64,000 bases of DNA from Streptomyces sp. DHE7-1 (GTDB lineage: Bacteria; Actinomycetota; Actinomycetes; Streptomycetales; Streptomycetaceae). The stretch lies in contig JACJDG010000003.1 of the NCBI GenBank assembly GCA_016432725.1, forward strand, positions 3,410,001-3,474,000, in the 5' to 3' direction. Position numbers and translations under genes: made by a program. Position 1 is the stretch's first letter, and every line of letters begins with the position of its first letter. Under the pieces are notes generated by a model, which was given only the letters and a program-made list of their open reading frames with translations, ran no database searches and was not told the DNA's origin. Shown here piece after piece: positions 1 through 8,579 of this stretch.

Positions 1-1
1 C

Positions 2-202
2 AGGTCGCAGTACGTGCGCAACATCCAGGCCGACCCGCACGTCCGGGTCCGTGTCGCCGGCCGCTGGCACCACGGCACCGCCCATCTGCTGCCCGACGAC
101 GACGCCGTGGCCCGCCTGCGCTCCCTGCCCCGCTTCAACAGCGCGGCGGTACGGGCGCTCGGCACGCATCTGCTGACGGTGCGGGTGGACCTCGCGGACT
201 GA
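2..202 (+). CDS. DUF385 / deazaflavin-dependent nitroreductase-family protein, C-terminal fragment
   Basis: The reading frame is open from the first bases of the window, so this is the 3' end of a gene whose start lies outside. The visible 66 residues begin RSQYVRNIQADPHVRVRVAG and continue with a glycine/histidine segment, the usual end of the F420-dependent quinone reductase/DUF385 family. Such proteins have a split-barrel fold and bind F420 or a related flavin. The gene points toward afsR with about 185 bases between them. The family assignment rests on this C-terminal pattern only, and the substrate cannot be told. Confidence 0.7.
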   Translation, partial: RSQYVRNIQADPHVRVRVAGRWHHGTAHLLPDDDAVARLRSLPRFNSAAVRALGTHLLTVRVDLAD

Positions 203-386
203 GCGCGACCGCCCCGGCCCCGCGGTCAACCGAAGGACCGGCCCTCCATCTGAGGAGACCGTGTGCAGACCATGTGGACCCAGGTGTACCGGTCTGTGAT
301 CGGCGTCTCCCGCTGCTGACGCAACCGCCCCGAACAAGGCAAACTGACGGGGTTGTTCGGGATGACAGGTCCTAGGGGTCGAACGC

Positions 387-3349
387 ATGGACGGTGCGCC
401 GCGAGTGCCTGAGCAGCGGCGTCCCGGCTCCGCGGCCGTCGCGGAACCGGAGGCGACGCGATTCGGGGTGCTCGGTCCGGTGCGGGCCTGGCGCGGCGCG
501 CAGACGCTGAACACCGGCTCACCTCAGCAGCGCGCCCTGCTGGCCGCCCTGCTGCTGCGCGAGGGCCGCACGGCGACGGCCGCGGAACTCATCGACGCGC
601 TCTGGAGCACCGAGCCACCGTCCCAGGCGCTGGCGGCGGTGCGCACGTACGCCTCCCGGCTCCGCAAGGTCCTCGGCCCCGGCGTCCTGGTGAGCGAGTC
701 GGGCGGATACGCGGTACGGGGCCTCGGCGAGGGCGCGCTGGATCTGGCGACGGCGCAGGAACTGGCGGCGGAGGCGGACAAGGCGCGCGGTACCGGGGAC
801 CTGAGGAGTGCCCGGGAGGCGCTGGGCCGCGCCCTGGCCCTGTGGGACGGCGAGCCGCTGGCGGGCGTCCCCGGGCCGTACGCGGAGGCACAGCGGGTGC
901 GTCTGGAGGAGTGGCGGCTGCAACTCCTGGAGTCCCGGCTGGACATGGACCTGGAGCAGGGCTGCCACGCCGAGGCGGTCTCGGAACTGACCGCCCTGAC
1001 GGCCGCGCATCCGCTGCGTGAACGCCTGCGCGAGCTGCTGATGCTGGCGCTGTACCGCAGCGGGCGCCAGGCGGAGGCCCTCGCGGTCTACGCGGACACC
1101 CGCCGGCTGCTCGACGAGGAACTGGGCGTCGAACCGCGCCCCGGCCTGCGGGAACTCCAGCAGCGCATCCTCCAGGCGGACCCGGCCCTGGCCGAGCCGT
1201 CCGCCCCGGCCGCGGAGCCCGCCGTGGTGGCGGTCCGCCCGGCACAGCTCCCGGCCTCGGTGCCCGACTTCACCGGCCGCGCGGCCTTCGTGGACGAGCT
1301 GAGCGAGGTGCTGGCGTCGGCGTCCGAGGCGGAGGGCCGGGTGATGGCCGTCTCCGCGCTGGCCGGGATCGGCGGCGTGGGCAAGACGACACTGGCGGTG
1401 CACGTCGCGCACCGGGCGCGTTCCGCCTTCCCCGACGGCCAGTTGTACGTGGACCTGCAGGGCGCCGGCCCGCGCTCCGCCGAGCCGGAGACGGTGCTGG
1501 GCTCGTTCCTCCGGGCGCTGGGCACGGCGGACTCCGCGATCCCGGACAGCCTGGAGGAGCGGGCGGCCCTGTACCGCTCGGTGCTCGACGGGCGCCGGGT
1601 CCTGCTGCTGCTGGACAACGCGAAGGACGCGGCCCAGGTGCGGCCCCTGCTGCCGGGTACGGAGGGCTGCGCGGCGCTCGTCACCTCCCGGGTGCGGATG
1701 GTGGACCTGGCCGGCGCCCATCTGGTGGACCTGGACGTCATGTCCCCCGACGAGGCCCTGGCCCTCTTCACGAAGATCGTCGGCGACGAGCGGGTGACGG
1801 CGGAGCGGGAGGCCGCGCTGGACGTGGTCGCGGCGTGCGGCTTCCTGCCCCTGGCGATCCGTATCGCCGCGTCCCGCCTGGCGGCGCGCCGCACCTGGAC
1901 GGTCTCGGTCCTCGCCGCCAAGCTGGCGGACGAGCGGCGCCGGCTCGACGAGCTGCAGGCGGGTGACCTGGCGGTCAAGGCCACGTTCGAGCTGGGCTAC
2001 GGCCAGCTGGAGCCGGCCCAGGCCCGGGCGTTCCGCCTGCTGGGCCTCGCCGACGGTCCCGACATGTCCCTGGCGGCGGCGGCAGCGGTCCTCGACCTTC
2101 CCCCGGAGGACACGGAGGACCTGCTGGAGTCCCTGGTCGACACCTCGCTCCTGGAATCCGCGGCCCCGGCCGCTACCGCTTCCACGACCTGGTCCGCCTC
2201 TACGCCCGCTCCTGCGCGGAACGGGACGAGCAGCCGCCGAGCGAGCGGGAGGCGGCGATGTCGCGGTTGCTGGACTTCTATCTGGCCACGGCGGCGCGGG
2301 TCTACGCCATAGAGCGGCCTGGGGACCGGACGGTCGATCATCTCGAGGCGACGGACCGCCCTGGGCAGGAGTTCGTGGACGACGCGCGGGCCCTCGACTG
2401 GCTGCACGCCGAAGCGGCCTGCATCCTCGCCTGCGTACAGCAGTCGTGCGCCGCTCCCACCCTGCGCAAGGCAGTCGATCTCCTCCTCGCTTCCAAGGAC
2501 CTGGCCGAGTCCGGAGCGAGCGCACTGCGCTACGAAGCGGTGACGCAGGCCGCCCGCGACGCCGCGGCCGCACTGGGCGACGCACATGCGGAAGGCCGTG
2601 CCCGGACCACGCTCGCCCAAGTACTCAGCCACGCCGGCCGCTTCGAGGAGGCCGGTGTCGAAACGGAGCGCGCCATCGAGCTCGGCCGCATCACGGGTGA
2701 TCCCTGGACCCGCGGCAACGCCCACAACGAGCAGGGCATCATCACGAACTGCCTGAACCGGCCTTCCGTCAGCGAGAGTCACCTGCTGGAGGCGATCAAG
2801 GCGTTCCGGGCCGACGGCAACCGCCCGGGCGAGGCGAGCGCCCTGTGCAACCTGTCCCGTGTCCTGGTCTCCCTGGAACGCGTGTCGAGCGCGATCGACC
2901 TGGTCCGGGAGGGCATCGCCATCTACGACGAACTCGGACTCACCTTCCGCCTCGCCAACGCGCAATACGCGCTGGGAATCGCGCTCGGGCACGACGGACG
3001 CCACGACGAGGCCCTGGAGGAACTCAGCGCGGCGCTGTACACGTTCACGGTGAACAGGCAGCGGCTCTGGGAGGGCACCACCCACTTCCGCATCGCCCAG
3101 GTCCATCTGTCCACCGGCCTGCCGGCCCGGGCCGCACAGCACGCCGAGCAGGCGCTGACGACCGGCTGCATCGGTGGCGAGTGGATGCGGGCCAACATCC
3201 TCACCCTCCTGGGCCACTCACTGGAGAGCCTGGGCCAGACGGACCGGGCGAGAGCCTGCTGGCGCGACGCGCTCGCCATCTACGAATGCGCGGGCTCACC
3301 CGAAGCCGACCGACTGCGCGGACTGCTGCCCCCGGTCGCCGTGCTGTGA
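387..3349 (+). CDS. afsR: AfsR global regulator (SARP-NB-ARC-TPR), with one frameshift
   Basis: This is a pleiotropic transcriptional activator of antibiotic production, activated in S. coelicolor by AfsK phosphorylation. The N-terminal OmpR-like winged helix spans about residues 15-95 and the bacterial transcriptional activator domain about 100-250. An NB-ARC ATPase follows, with Walker A GIGGVGKTT near residue 327 and the hydrophobic strand VLLLLDNAKD. The C-terminal half is TPR-like helices. The frame breaks near 2155: the first frame degenerates after LLESAAP, while the next gives GRYRFHDLVRLYARSCAER and continues to the stop. One missing base, probably in the G/C run, explains this. The repaired length is about 987 residues, against about 993 in S. 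coelicolor. afsS follows directly, which confirms identity with AfsR over other SARPs. Confidence 0.93.
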
Positions 3350-3365
3350 CCGGGCCCACTGGCAC

Positions 3366-3387
3366 GTTCATCGAACGTTTATGAGGG
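3366..3387 (+). promoter_or_regulatory. AfsR / PhoP-type direct repeat in the afsS promoter
   Basis: Two adjacent 11-base units, GTTCATCGAAC (3366-3376) and GTTTATGAGGG (3377-3387), lie between afsR and afsS. In S. coelicolor AfsR binds such a direct repeat overlapping the -35 region of afsS, and PhoP binds an overlapping GTTCA-type box. A plausible -10 lies at about 3393-3404, which would leave an afsS leader of roughly 135-140 bases. Position and repeat form are seen directly; the binding proteins are assigned from the known afsS system. Confidence 0.7.
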
Positions 3388-3544
3388 GCTGTCATTCTCA
3401 AGTCATCGATCCGTCACGGCGGGGGGAAGCGGGCGGATCAGGTGGGGCCCACGGTTAAGGTGAGCGCCCCGGAACGCCCGTTCGACGACCCGCGGGGAGT
3501 TGCCGAGCGGGCGTTCCCATCAGCACTGCCACAGGGGAGTTTTC

Positions 3545-3736
3545 ATGAGCAAGGTCGAAGAGCCCAAGAACACGGACGAGATCACGACCCTCGACAGCCA
3601 CATGCCGGCGCCGCCGAAGGATGGCGAGATCACCACGCTGGACAGCCACATGCCGGCCCCGCCGAAGGACGGCGAGATCACCACGCTGGACAGCCACATG
3701 CCGGCCCCGCCGGCGCTGGACCTGAACGGCAAGTAG
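3545..3736 (+). CDS. afsS: AfsS (AfsR2) small sigma-like activator of secondary metabolism
   Basis: This 63-residue protein acts downstream of AfsR and stimulates antibiotic production; its biochemical mode of action is not settled. It is built of three near-identical units, ITTLDSHMPAPPKDGE twice and ITTLDSHMPAPP once, after a 12-residue head and before a short ALDLNGK tail. Both the repeat and the 63-residue length match AfsS of S. coelicolor and S. lividans. The start at 3545 is chosen because ggggag lies 7 bases upstream; in-frame extensions upstream lack a ribosome site and are not conserved-looking. No signal peptide or membrane segment is present. It is transcribed from its own promoter, which carries the AfsR box. 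Confidence 0.95.
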   Translation: MSKVEEPKNTDEITTLDSHMPAPPKDGEITTLDSHMPAPPKDGEITTLDSHMPAPPALDLNGK

Positions 3737-3757
3737 ACCTGACTCCCAGCGGGGGAA

Positions 3758-3794
3758 CGGCCGCGGCGGCGCGGAGGGGGAGCCGTCGCGGCCG
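3758..3794 (+). terminator. Hairpin terminator after afsS
   Basis: A 13-pair stem, CGGCCGCGGCGGC (3758-3770) with GCCGTCGCGGCCG (3782-3794), contains one G-T pair and an 11-base loop. It lies 21 bases after the afsS stop and just before the converging gene end at 3813. There is no T-run, as is common in Streptomyces, so it may serve both directions. Confidence 0.55.
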
Positions 3795-3812
3795 AGGTGT
3801 GTCCGGGGGGCG

Positions 3813-4382
3813 TCAGCCCACCGGCCGCGCCACCGGGTTCGCCTTGCAGTGACGGACCTCGAGGACGAGTCCGTCGTCCCGGTCCCCGAGGCTGTTGACG
3901 AGTTCCACCTCGGCGCGGGCCGTGCCCCTGGCCGGGACGGTGACCGTCGTGGTGTTGTCGGCGACGGCCGAGCCCCGCTCGTCGTCGAACTCGACCCGTA
4001 CGGTGAAGTAGCCCTGGACGGCGTTGGGGTTGGTGACCTCGACGGTCGCGTACGGGGCCTTCCGCGTCGCGCAGCTCACGAGCCTCGCCCTCGCGGCCTT
4101 CAGGGACGGCGTCGGACTGGGCGTGCCGTAGGTTCCGCCGCGGCTGCCCGACGTGCTTCCCCCGGTGGTGCTGCCGTAGTAGTCGTGGTCGTGGTCGTGG
4201 TAGCGGCCGGAGCCGGTCTTCCCGACGCCCGACGAGGAGTCGTGGTCCTGGCTGGAGCTGCTGCAGCCGCCTCCACCGGAGTGACTGCGCCCGTGCCCGT
4301 GCCGGCCCGTGAAGCCGGTCAGGGCGAGCACCACCAGCGCCGACACCGCCGTGAGCCTGAGTGTGCGACCGCGTCGTTGCAT
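3813..4382 (-). CDS. Small secreted protein between afsS and afsK (SCO4424-like)
   Basis: The 189-residue product starts with MQRRGRTLRLTAVSALVVLAL, a typical Sec signal peptide: basic head followed by a hydrophobic core. Next comes a low-complexity stretch rich in Gly, Ser, His and Asp (about residues 25-85). The folded C-terminal part (about 93-189) has alternating beta-strand patterns and two Cys residues (VSCATR and RHCKAN) that could form a disulphide. It resembles FxLYD-like extracellular beta-sandwich domains, but I do not recognise a named family. Its position between afsS and afsK matches SCO4424 in S. coelicolor as I remember it. The function is unknown; the His/Asp-rich linker might bind metal, which is inference. 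Confidence 0.75.
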   Translation of the reverse strand: MQRRGRTLRLTAVSALVVLALTGFTGRHGHGRSHSGGGGCSSSSQDHDSSSGVGKTGSGRYHDHDHDYYGSTTGGSTSGSRGGTYGTPSPTPSLKAARARLVSCATRKAPYATVEVTNPNAVQGYFTVRVEFDDERGSAVADNTTTVTVPARGTARAEVELVNSLGDRDDGLVLEVRHCKANPVARPVG

Positions 4383-4464
4383 ACCGTCACCCTATCGGCC
4401 GACTGTCACGGCCATGTCACCGCGCGGCCGCCGTCCCGTCCCCGGGCGGCGGCCGTCCCGCGCG

Positions 4465-6807
4465 TCACGTGGTCCGCGCCGTGCCGGTCCCCTTCTCCGC
4501 GTCCAGCGCGTACACGCACCGGTCCTTGCTGCACGCGTACACCACTCCGTCCCGGACGACCGGGGACCCGGTGATCTCACCGCCGGTGGCGAGCTTCCAG
4601 CGCAGACGGCCGTCGTCGGACTTGAGGGTGTACAGGAGGTGGTCGGTGGAGCCGAAGTGGATGCGGCCCTCGGCGACCACGGGGGTGCCCACGACGTCCC
4701 CGCCGGACTGGAAGCGCCACTTGGGGGTGCCGGTGACGGCGTCCAGGGTGTACAGCCCCTTGCCGCTGCCCACGTGCACATGTCCGGCCGCCACCAGGAC
4801 CGGCTCGACGGAGGAGCGGGACTCGGTGGCGATGCGCCAGCGGTCGCGGCCGTCGGTGGCGTCCAGGGCGTAGACCGTGCCGAGGTAGTCGGCGAGGTAG
4901 ACGCCGCCGCCGGTGACGGCGGGGCCGGGCGCGAAGGCGGGCGGGCAGAGGAAGACCGCGGGGGCCTCGAAGTGCCAGCGCACCAGACCGCTCGCCACCT
5001 CGATCGCGAGGACCCGGGTGCCGGCGGAGACGTACACGTAGCCGTCGGGTGCCGGGGTGATGCGGACCGGTACACCGCCGCAGGAGGCCGCGTCGCCGAT
5101 CGGGTACGACCAGCGCTCCTCGCCGGTGCGGGCCTCCAGGGCGCGCAGCCGGGCGTCCTGCCAGACGTAGACGGTGCCGTCGTGGACGGCGGGGCCGGCC
5201 TCCGGGGACTCGAAGTCGGTCTGGCAGCCGCCGATCTCCCACAGCTTCCGGCCGTTCGCCGCCTCCCAGCCCTGGGCGCCGCCGCCCCGGGTGCCGGTGA
5301 CGACCGTTCCGTGGTCGGCGTGCAGGGAGTACACCCACGCGTCCGTGTTCACCCGCCACAGGTCGCCGCCCTCACGGGCGTCCAGCGCGAACAGGGTGGG
5401 TCCGTCGGAGGCGTGGATCCGGCCGTCCGCGACCGCCATGGACCAGGCCACGTCCCGCGTCTTGAAGCGGCGGCGGCCGGTGGCCACGTCCAGCGCGTGC
5501 ACCTCGAAGGACGTGACGTAGACCAGCTCGCCGTCGACCGACGGGGTGCCCCAGACGTCGTTGGACATGCGGAAGCGCCAGGGGCGCCAGCCGTTCGCCG
5601 TCTCCGGGGGCACGGCCGGGACGGGCGGCACGGCGGGGTCGGCGCCGGCGACGCCCTGGCGGGGCCGGGACCAGCCGGCGACGAGGCCGGCCTCCGGCGG
5701 GGGCGCCTTGACGGCGGCGGCGCGGGCGTCGGCGACGCGCGGGCCGGGGCCGATGGGCACGGCCGCGCCCGCCAGCCGGACCGGTCCGGTGTCGGGGGCG
5801 CCGGCCGCCACGGAGGCCGGGACGGCGGGGTCGTAGGACGGCGGCGGGGGCACGGTCGCCCGGCCGCCGCTGCGCGGGCCGGGGGCGGTGGGGGCCGGCT
5901 TGGCGGTGGGGCGGCCGCCGCGGCGGGTCTCGATGAGGCCGACCGCCTTCTCGGGCAGCCAGGCGGAGGCGGTACCGCTGTCGTCGGAGCCGGAGCCGAA
6001 CAGGTGCGGGGCGAGCTGCGCCTGGAGGTCCGCGGGGTTGGGCCGGCCGGTGGCCTCCATCTGCATGCAGGACTCGATCAGCGGACGCAGCTCGTCCGGC
6101 AGGCCGGTGAGGTCCGGGCCCTCCCGGAGCAGCATGAACACCGTCTCGACCGGGTTGGCGCCGTGGAAGGGCGGGTGGCCGGTGGCGGCGAAGACCAGCA
6201 TCGAACCGAGCGAGAAGACGTCGCTGGCGCCGGTGACGCTGCGGGAGTCCTTGGCCTGCTCGGGGGACATGTAGGCGGGGGTGCCGACGGCGACGTTGGT
6301 CATCGTCAGGCGGGTGTTGGAGACACCGGAGGCGATGCCGAAGTCGATCACCCGGGGGCCGTCCTCGACGACGAGGACGTTGGACGGCTTCAGGTCGCGG
6401 TGGACCAGGCCCGCGCCGTGGATGGACTGCAGGGCCTCGGCCACGCCCGCCGCCAGCCAGCGCACCGCCTGCGCCGGGAGCGGGCCGCACTCGTTCACTA
6501 TCTCCTCGAGGGAGGGCGCGGGGACGTAGGCGGTCGCGAGCCAGGGCACGGCGGCGCGGGGGTCGGCGTCCACCACGGCGGCCGTGTAGAAGCCGGAGAC
6601 CGCGCGGGCCGCCTCCACCTCGCGGGTGAAGCGGACCCGGAAGAGCTGGTCCTCGGCCAGCTCGGTGCGGACCGTCTTGATCGCCACGCGCCGGCCGGAC
6701 GCCGAGCGTGCCAGATAGACCAGCCCCATGCCGCCGGCGCCCAGCCGGCCCAGCACCTCGAACGGCCCGATCCGCCGCGGATCGTGCTGTGTCAGCTGAT
6801 CCACCAC
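4465..6807 (-). CDS. afsK: AfsK serine/threonine protein kinase with C-terminal PQQ-type beta-propeller
   Basis: AfsK is a membrane-associated eukaryotic-type kinase that phosphorylates AfsR. The kinase domain occupies about residues 12-275: glycine loop GRLGAGGMG, VAIK lysine, catalytic loop HRDLKPSN, metal-binding DFG (VIDFGIAS) and activation-loop end GTPAYMSPEQ. A Pro/Ala-rich linker follows, then a propeller of W/Y-x-LD-type PQQ repeats (for example VYALDATDGRDRW and LYTLDAVTGTPKW). The start is set at the GTG at 6807, giving MVDQLTQHDPRR, because GGGGAGGT lies about 10 bases upstream; the open frame extends 30 codons further without one. The length of 780 is close to the S. coelicolor protein. 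The frame is intact. Confidence 0.95.
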   Translation of the reverse strand: MVDQLTQHDPRRIGPFEVLGRLGAGGMGLVYLARSASGRRVAIKTVRTELAEDQLFRVRFTREVEAARAVSGFYTAAVVDADPRAAVPWLATAYVPAPSLEEIVNECGPLPAQAVRWLAAGVAEALQSIHGAGLVHRDLKPSNVLVVEDGPRVIDFGIASGVSNTRLTMTNVAVGTPAYMSPEQAKDSRSVTGASDVFSLGSMLVFAATGHPPFHGANPVETVFMLLREGPDLTGLPDELRPLIESCMQMEATGRPNPADLQAQLAPHLFGSGSDDSGTASAWLPEKAVGLIETRRGGRPTAKPAPTAPGPRSGGRATVPPPPSYDPAVPASVAAGAPDTGPVRLAGAAVPIGPGPRVADARAAAVKAPPPEAGLVAGWSRPRQGVAGADPAVPPVPAVPPETANGWRPWRFRMSNDVWGTPSVDGELVYVTSFEVHALDVATGRRRFKTRDVAWSMAVADGRIHASDGPTLFALDAREGGDLWRVNTDAWVYSLHADHGTVVTGTRGGGAQGWEAANGRKLWEIGGCQTDFESPEAGPAVHDGTVYVWQDARLRALEARTGEERWSYPIGDAASCGGVPVRITPAPDGYVYVSAGTRVLAIEVASGLVRWHFEAPAVFLCPPAFAPGPAVTGGGVYLADYLGTVYALDATDGRDRWRIATESRSSVEPVLVAAGHVHVGSGKGLYTLDAVTGTPKWRFQSGGDVVGTPVVAEGRIHFGSTDHLLYTLKSDDGRLRWKLATGGEITGSPVVRDGVVYACSKDRCVYALDAEKGTGTARTT

Positions 6808-6998
6808 TTGCCTGCCACCTCCCCGTACGAGCCGCGCCACCCACATATGTACGCGACCGAAGTGCAGCGTCTCACCACCGCACCGCCATGGCGGCACGCA
6901 CCCTGATTCTTCCTGGCCGGGCGGCCGGTTGCGAACCCGGCGACGAATCGGGGTGTCTCATGCCGAATAAGGTCATTTCATCGTCGCGGCGCTCTGCC

Positions 6999-7733
6999 TC
7001 ACCGCTCCAGCAGGGCGAACGACGCCCCCTGATTGTCGGTGACGACGGCCACTCGTCCGTACGACGTCTCGAAGGGCGGTTTCTGCACCCGGCCGCCGAG
7101 CCGTCGCACGGCGCCGAGGGCGTCGTCGAGGCCGGTGACGCGGAAGTGGACCAGGAAGTGCGGGGGCATCTCGGCCGGGAACACCTCGGTGACGTCCGCG
7201 CGGCCGAAGTCGGGTTCGGTCCCGGTGCCGAACAGGGCGTCGTGGAAGAGGTCGCCGTAGAAGGTGTTGGCGGCGGCCGTGTCCCGGGCGTACAGCTCGG
7301 CCCAGACGAACGTGTTCGGCTCGCGGCGCCGGCCGAAGCCGGAGTGGGCGCCGGGCTGCCACAGGGCGAACACCGCGCCCTCGGGGTCGGTCACGAGGGC
7401 GGCGGTGCCGAGGTCGCCCACCGGGAACGGGGCCATCACCACCTGCCCGCCGGCCTCGACGATCCGCCGGCCGAGGGCCCGGGCGTCCGAGGTGGCGAAG
7501 GAGACGGTCCACACCGTGGGCATGCGGCCGTCGGTCTTGGGGGCCAGCGAGGCGACGCGGTCGCCGTTCAGCAGCGCCCACACCGAGGAGCCGTAGGACT
7601 CCTCGAAGTCCCACCCGAAGAGCTCGCCGTAGAACCGCTTGCCCGCCTCGACGTCGGGCAGCTCGGCGTCCACCCAGCAGGGGACGCCCTCGGGGTACGC
7701 CTCTTCGTTCGCGGATGCCCTGTTTTCGGCCAT
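6999..7733 (-). CDS. VOC (glyoxalase/bleomycin-resistance) family protein, two domains
   Basis: This 244-residue cytoplasmic protein has tandem VOC domains, about residues 15-120 and 130-243. Each opens with the usual phrase, PCWVDAELPDVEAGKRFYG and FVWAELYARDTAAANTFYG, and ends with a beta-strand carrying DPEGAVFALW or DNQGASFALL. VOC proteins include glyoxalases, ring-cleaving dioxygenases and drug-binding proteins, so the substrate is open. It is divergent from the TetR gene at 7856 across about 120 bases, and that regulator may control it. A start further downstream cannot be excluded because no strong ribosome site is visible. Confidence 0.85.
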   Translation of the reverse strand: MAENRASANEEAYPEGVPCWVDAELPDVEAGKRFYGELFGWDFEESYGSSVWALLNGDRVASLAPKTDGRMPTVWTVSFATSDARALGRRIVEAGGQVVMAPFPVGDLGTAALVTDPEGAVFALWQPGAHSGFGRRREPNTFVWAELYARDTAAANTFYGDLFHDALFGTGTEPDFGRADVTEVFPAEMPPHFLVHFRVTGLDDALGAVRRLGGRVQKPPFETSYGRVAVVTDNQGASFALLER

Positions 7734-7855
7734 GCCGTCAAAGTAGCGGGGTCGCGCGCAGCCCGCAGACCAGCCACACCATGCCCGTTTCCCCCGTGCA
7801 CCCCATTTGCAGTCGGCCGAATCGCGCTCAGATCACCCGTCGGTAAGCTGACGAC

Positions 7856-8502
7856 ATGACAGGACAAGTGCGTACCGTCGACGGCCGCGTGGCCGGCAGA
7901 CGTGGGCAGGCGACCCGGCAGAAGCTGCTCGACTGCCTCAGCGAGATGCTCAGCTCCTCCCCTACCGGGACGTCAAGGTCATCGATGTCGCCCGGAAGGC
8001 AGGCACCTCGCCCGCGACCTTCTACCAGTACTTCCCGGACGTCGAAGGGGCCGTCCTGGAGATCGCCGAGCACATGGCGGCCGAGGGCGCCGGGCTGACG
8101 GAACTGCTCGAGGGACGCTCCTGGGCCGGCAAGTCCGGCTGGCAGACCGCGCAGGAACTCGTCGACGGCTTCCTGGACTTCTGGCGGCGCAACGACGCCA
8201 TCCTGCGCGTGATCGACCTCGGCGCGGCCGAGGGGGACAAACGGTTCTACAAGATCCGCATGAAGATCCTCAACTCGGTGAACGGCTCCCTCGCGGAGTC
8301 GATCGGCGAACTGCAGGCCAAGGGCCGGGTGGACAAGGACGTGAACCCGGCGGCGATCGCGGGCTCGCTGGTCACGATGCTCGCCTCGGTGGCCGCACAC
8401 CAGAAGGGCTTCTCCTCCTGGGGCGTCAAGCAGGCCGAACTCAAGCCCAATCTGGCGCTGTTGGTCCACCTGGGCGTGACCGGCAAGAAGCCGAGCCGAT
8501 AG
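7856..8502 (+). CDS. TetR family transcriptional regulator, with one frameshift
   Basis: The N-terminal helix-turn-helix reads RQKLLDCLSEMLSSSPYRDV, then VIDVARKAGTSPATFYQYFP once one C is restored in the CCCC run near 7962. The second frame continues as an alpha-helical ligand-binding domain to the stop. The repaired length is about 216 residues. As in other TetR proteins, it probably represses its own or the divergent VOC gene. The break is best read as a sequencing deletion because both halves are well conserved and join without loss. Confidence 0.85.
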
Positions 8503-8538
8503 CGGACGCACCTTCGTCCGGATTCCAGGTCCTGTCTG

Positions 8539-8579
8539 GCAGGCGGTGGCTCACCCGAGTGGGCCACCGCCTGCTTTTT
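8539..8579 (+). terminator. Rho-independent terminator after the TetR gene
   Basis: A perfect 12-pair stem, GCAGGCGGTGGC (8539-8550) and GCCACCGCCTGC (8563-8574), is followed by TTTTT (8575-8579). It is the clearest intrinsic terminator in the window. The stop codon of the converging minus-strand STAND gene (8551-8553) sits in its loop. Confidence 0.85.

Noticed and set aside
519..2585. Open frame of 688 codons on the minus strand opposite afsR
   Set aside because: Composition is Arg/Gly/Pro-rich without any domain, and afsR on the other strand explains the DNA fully. It is the usual antisense shadow of a high-GC gene.
3500..3544. Upstream extension of afsS to ATG 3500
   Set aside because: The ribosome site ggggag directs translation to 3545, and the known protein has 63 residues.
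3545..3736. AfsS considered as a multi-core RiPP precursor because of its tandem repeats
   Set aside because: Length, repeat sequence and position identify AfsS, a known regulatory protein. No modifying enzyme such as an ATP-grasp ligase, and no peptidase or transporter, lies nearby.
4309..6906. 865-codon plus-strand open frame opposite afsK
   Set aside because: Low-complexity Gly/Ala/Arg/Val sequence with no motif; afsK has all kinase signatures on the minus strand.
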